The notes under the pieces are model-generated. The model was given only the letters and a program-made list of their open reading frames with translations, made no database searches and had not been told where the DNA came from. Shown one piece after another: positions 60,401-64,000 of a stretch of 64,000 bases of DNA. The stretch covers positions 22,462,509-22,526,508 of the forward strand of contig JADWOT020000003.1 in assembly GCA_036345935.2 (NCBI GenBank). The letters run 5' to 3'. A program made the translations under genes and the position numbers. Position 1 is the first letter of the stretch; every line of letters begins with the position of its first letter. This DNA is from Taenia hydatigena (Eukaryota > Platyhelminthes > Cestoda > Cyclophyllidea > Taeniidae).

Positions 60401-63400
60401 AATGGCACTTCAAATTGAGCAGTCGATGCCTTTACACTTTGATTAATTGGCAAATAGACTTAGAAGGAAATCGGCGGAATATTCAGGGCCAGCTTCGGCC
60501 GAAGAACTCGAAAAATGTGTTGCTAATAGAAGAGACAATCGGCCAATAAGAGGTAGGAAAATCGAGACTGCTACCACCAAGTTGTCAGCACTTTCTACTG
60601 TTAGAATACGGCAGTTGCGATAGCAAAATCAAGAACGGGCAACAGACAGACAGACAACAACATACTTGAAGTTCGAACATTCATATAACACATCAAAATG
60701 TCTTATTTGGAAGTTTGTGAGCTAAAAATAATCACAATTTCGTGGGGATTTCCTTCATATGCAAAGAAAGTTTGTCATATAAAGGTGATTTCTTGCGTTT
60801 ACATGCTTAAAACTAGCACTAAAGGGCTGCACTTTGATTGCGAAAAGTCGGACGCAGTGCCGTTACCTGCAGTAAAAGGCATTCTTGTAGGTGTAACACA
60901 TCACGTTTTCATTAGCTTCGATTGAGCCTAAGGAAAAGATCTTATTTTTATCCCCAAGTAGCACTACTAAATGGCTAGATTATAGTGAAGCTGGTTTTGC
61001 TTTGAACGTTTCGTGCCAAACACAAAACGTATTTACTCGTGGCAACGCTCCAACTTCTCCAAATTGTCGAGTCTACCAGAAAACAACTATACGATATTTA
61101 TAATGCTTATATCTTCGTGTTTGGGTGGGAGAGTGCGAAAAACAATTTCTACAACAACGGCTAGATACTTATGCGATCAGTCGTCTTGACAAATGTGTCG
61201 CGCAAACACGGTTGCGTGGTAGGAATAGGATTGTTGTGAATTCTATCCTTTTCAGTACAACTCGCGCTCTTAACCAGCTCAGATGTGTGAATTTAGTGTA
61301 ACATTGGACTGATCGGGTAAATTGTGCTTCTATTTTTACTTCTTTACTGGAACTATCAAGAACGTTCCGCATTTTTACCGAAAAAGAATGACGAAGTAAA
61401 CAGTAAAATTCCATAAATTCTGATTACAAATATGACTTTTACCTAAAAAGACGCTTGCATAATGTTCCAGATAAAGAGTGTGACTGGGGACAAACATAAA
61501 GGGAAACTAAAATGTATTAAAGCCGACCCAACTTAAAGCGATTCGGAATTGTGTAGAACTATTAACGGGAAACAAATCCACCAAAGCATTTCATAAAGAA
61601 TTGTCAAATCTATTTCTTAATGTATTTGGACTTTGAATACACAAATTTTGGATTCGAACCCAGAGAATCATGATGAAATTTTAAAAATTAGTACTAAGAT
61701 CCAAACGAATTTAATGCATACGGATTTCTCAAGCATAGCTACTCACAACGTGCTGAAACCAGGATATTATGCAAGGTACGGTAACATCAGAAGAAAAATA
61801 ACTTACTTAACAGCCTAACGATTGTTTAACTTGGTGTAGTCTTTCCCTCTTTACCTACTGCCAGTCCAGATGCCTTCGTGCCCTGACGTCAATATGATTG
61901 GCTGAGAGCACTAAATTGCTGAATTTCTGATTGGCTGCACCCGACCAATAAGGCGAGGCCTGTATTTGCGCAACCCTTCGAAAGACAGCATTTGTTGGGC
62001 AATTAAAGTTTACTGCTTTGAGGGATCGACGATCCCGACTTGATGGATCAATGACGAGTATGCTTGGGCGAATATTAAATCTGTGTGCATAATTTGTGGA
62101 GATTTCAGATTTTTAATAGGGGAACCATGTTCATATAGCATGTGGTGTAGTCTAGACTGGGGAATGGTGTTGGATGCATTTGTTTCTACTTTCGCACCCC
62201 TTAGGGGGTAAAAAGGACTCGGAAATGATTTTTTATTTTCTTTCGGATGAAACTCGGAAAAACAGTTTATCGCAGAAGATTTAGATCCGTAGAATTTGCA
62301 GACTTAGAACCTTCATTTGATTGCGGGTGGATTACCAAACGTCCCTGGTTATCCATCCTCATCAATCGCGCAGCCAGAATTGCCCGTGAAGTTTCTGTTG
62401 GAACTCACTGCAATGACTTGTACTTTGCAGAAAACTTCTTCATAAATATATGCTGTAAAGCATAGTTATACATCAGAGTATTCATATAATAGAGTATTTT
62501 CTCATTTTTACCCCTCTTATCGCAGAATAGTCGGTCAAACCACCTAGATGTGATGCAAAATAGTCTAATTCATGAATCAACTTAATACTGTTTTCAAAGC
62601 TGAAGGGACCTTGGTCAAATTTTTAAGAGGCATTTGGAGAAGTCAGAGGAAGGTGGAACCGAAGAAGCCAGAAAAATATGTTGCATTCACAAGCATTGAT
62701 AGATAACGATAGGCTTCAAGGCCTATCCAAATGCTTCTTACTTTCTCCTTTGATGTAGAGAAACATGCCTTGCATTTACATGACAGTTGGTCTGCGATGA
62801 AAATGGTTTATACATTCTTTACGTTGTGCTTTTTCAAAGTTGGGTATCACCGAGCTATCTACTTGCCGTATGTCCCACACCTTCAGAGCACCTTCGCCCA
62901 TTTATTGTGTCCCTAAAAAATGTTTGTCTTTTATGCATGAGTGTGCGGTGAACTGGAAATGCAAATATTTACTGCTTTTGGGTTCACAGTTGGAGGTAGG
63001 AAACAATGACACAGGTTCATCTACTCAGTAAGGTAAAAGAAGTCGAGGCGTGTATTCTGCTACAGTTAAATTACTCGAAAGTAAGTTTCGTTCTTTTTAT
63101 GCAGCGGAAGACTTCCTACCTATTAGCACAAAGCCTGCCCGTTGAATAACCTCACACCACGTTTATGACAGGTGCTAACCTATCCTCATTTTCATCCTCC
63201 GTATCTTGATGCTATTCTTCCAAATAGTGCGCATTGCAGTTGCAATTATTTCGGCAGGAGTGAAATTTTCAAAGGTATCAGGGGTTAAGTGGTTAACTAA
63301 TGTACAGTTCTTTTGGCAGGCGGTGAATCTTATTGCCCAATTTTATTAAGTACTCAGGAAAAAAGACCATCACTTTCATCCTTTCACTTTGACTTCTACT

Positions 63401-64000
63401 ACTGCTTGTAGTAAGGTTTTTTGATAGCTTACCAAGCATTTGGATTTTTCGGATTGACGTCATAACTAAAGATGCCCTTCAACGATAAGTAAGTGTGAAA
63501 TCCTGATTTTATCGCCTGAAACTCTTGAATCCGAACATGGATGACATTTGACAAAAAATGGGTTAAAACAAAAGGGGGGAAAAAGTAGGCAAAGTTGAAT
63601 GTCTAATAGCAAAAATAAAACTTCTGAGCTGTGGAGATCCATCTTTCTTAGAGGCTCTGCTATCAAACGTCAGACATTCATGTCAGTGAGGATGTTGCAT
63701 GTTTCATAGAGCAGCACAGGGAGCCTCCAACATCAAACAACGCTGTCAGCTACGGATTATGAATTCACTTCAGCTGGTTTTAGTCTTGACTAAAAACTAA
63801 CCAGCTAAGTGAATTACCTACTTGTATGAGCATAGAAATTCGCAGAAATGTTTAGTTCAGCTATGATTTCAGCAGCGTTTGGGCATTCAAACTACTGGTT
63901 TAAACAATTGGGTGCATAAAGCAAACTCGACAATTTGTCCTTTAGCCACTTAATTGCAACACTGCTAAAACACCCCGGTAAATCACAGCTTACAAGTTAA
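57491..64000. other. Upstream region of unc-89, no genes seen
   Basis: Six and a half kilobases without a convincing exon on either strand. Short frames such as 58222-58530 and 59829-60095 have no domain and no splice context. The only structured feature is the CCAAT/CRE cluster near 61.9 kb. The stretch is probably a long 5' intron plus the promoter of unc-89. Confidence 0.4.
61884..61949 (-). promoter_or_regulatory. CCAAT/CRE cluster, candidate unc-89 promoter
   Basis: A perfect CRE palindrome, TGACGTCA (61884-61891), is followed by two AGCCAATCA boxes read on the minus strand (61903-61895 and 61936-61928) and a third CCAAT on the plus strand (61945-61949). The two identical 9-mers are in minus orientation, matching the gene direction, and the same 9-mer occurs about 85 bp before the receptor start codon (17365-17357). 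It lies 4.4 kb before the first unc-89 coding exon found. A promoter for a plus-strand gene to the right is the alternative. Confidence 0.45.

Overview
The window is eukaryotic nuclear DNA. Genes are split by GT-AG introns, some only 36-38 bp long, and large stretches are AT-rich and non-coding. I see no bacterial operons, CRISPR arrays or phage genes. The gene content (an UNC-89/obscurin giant muscle protein, a kainate-type glutamate receptor, an indoleamine 2,3-dioxygenase, a GRB2-type adaptor) together with the micro-introns suggests an invertebrate, most likely a flatworm and possibly a tapeworm. That assignment is inference; no database search was possible.

Every recognised gene lies on the minus strand. 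Left to right they are: (1) about 3.36-3.43 kb, the first coding exon of a GRB2/Sem-5-like SH3 adaptor, whose remainder should lie beyond the left edge; (2) 6.48-12.16 kb, a multi-exon indoleamine 2,3-dioxygenase (IDO) homologue of about 400 residues with the proximal haem histidine; (3) 14.54-17.28 kb, an intronless ionotropic glutamate receptor; (4) 21.36-57.49 kb, one giant gene of about 40 exons (roughly 4,900 residues) encoding an UNC-89/obscurin orthologue. In protein order the giant gene reads SH3, RhoGEF (DH-PH), Ig domains with a charged repeat region in a 4.5-kb exon, more Ig, eight Fn3 domains, Ig-Ig, kinase 1, linker, Ig, Fn3, kinase 2, tail. Successive exon phases agree throughout, except at one unresolved join in the C-lobe of kinase 2.

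Gaps: 3.4-6.5 kb and 12.6-12.9 kb carry copies of a short dispersed repeat, one of which is a 229-bp element with 50-bp inverted ends. 17.4-21.3 kb and 57.5-64 kb look intergenic. A cluster of CCAAT and CRE-like motifs at 61.9 kb is the best candidate for the unc-89 promoter.

The genes do not form a pathway. UNC-89 would be a sarcomeric M-line scaffold and Rho activator, the receptor a synaptic or sensory channel, IDO would open tryptophan to N-formylkynurenine, and the GRB2-like protein would link receptor tyrosine kinases to Ras. The most notable points are the remodelled UNC-89 (Fn3 expansion, two degenerate kinases, a perfect 541-bp internal duplication), the IDO gene, the intronless receptor gene and the foldback repeat.
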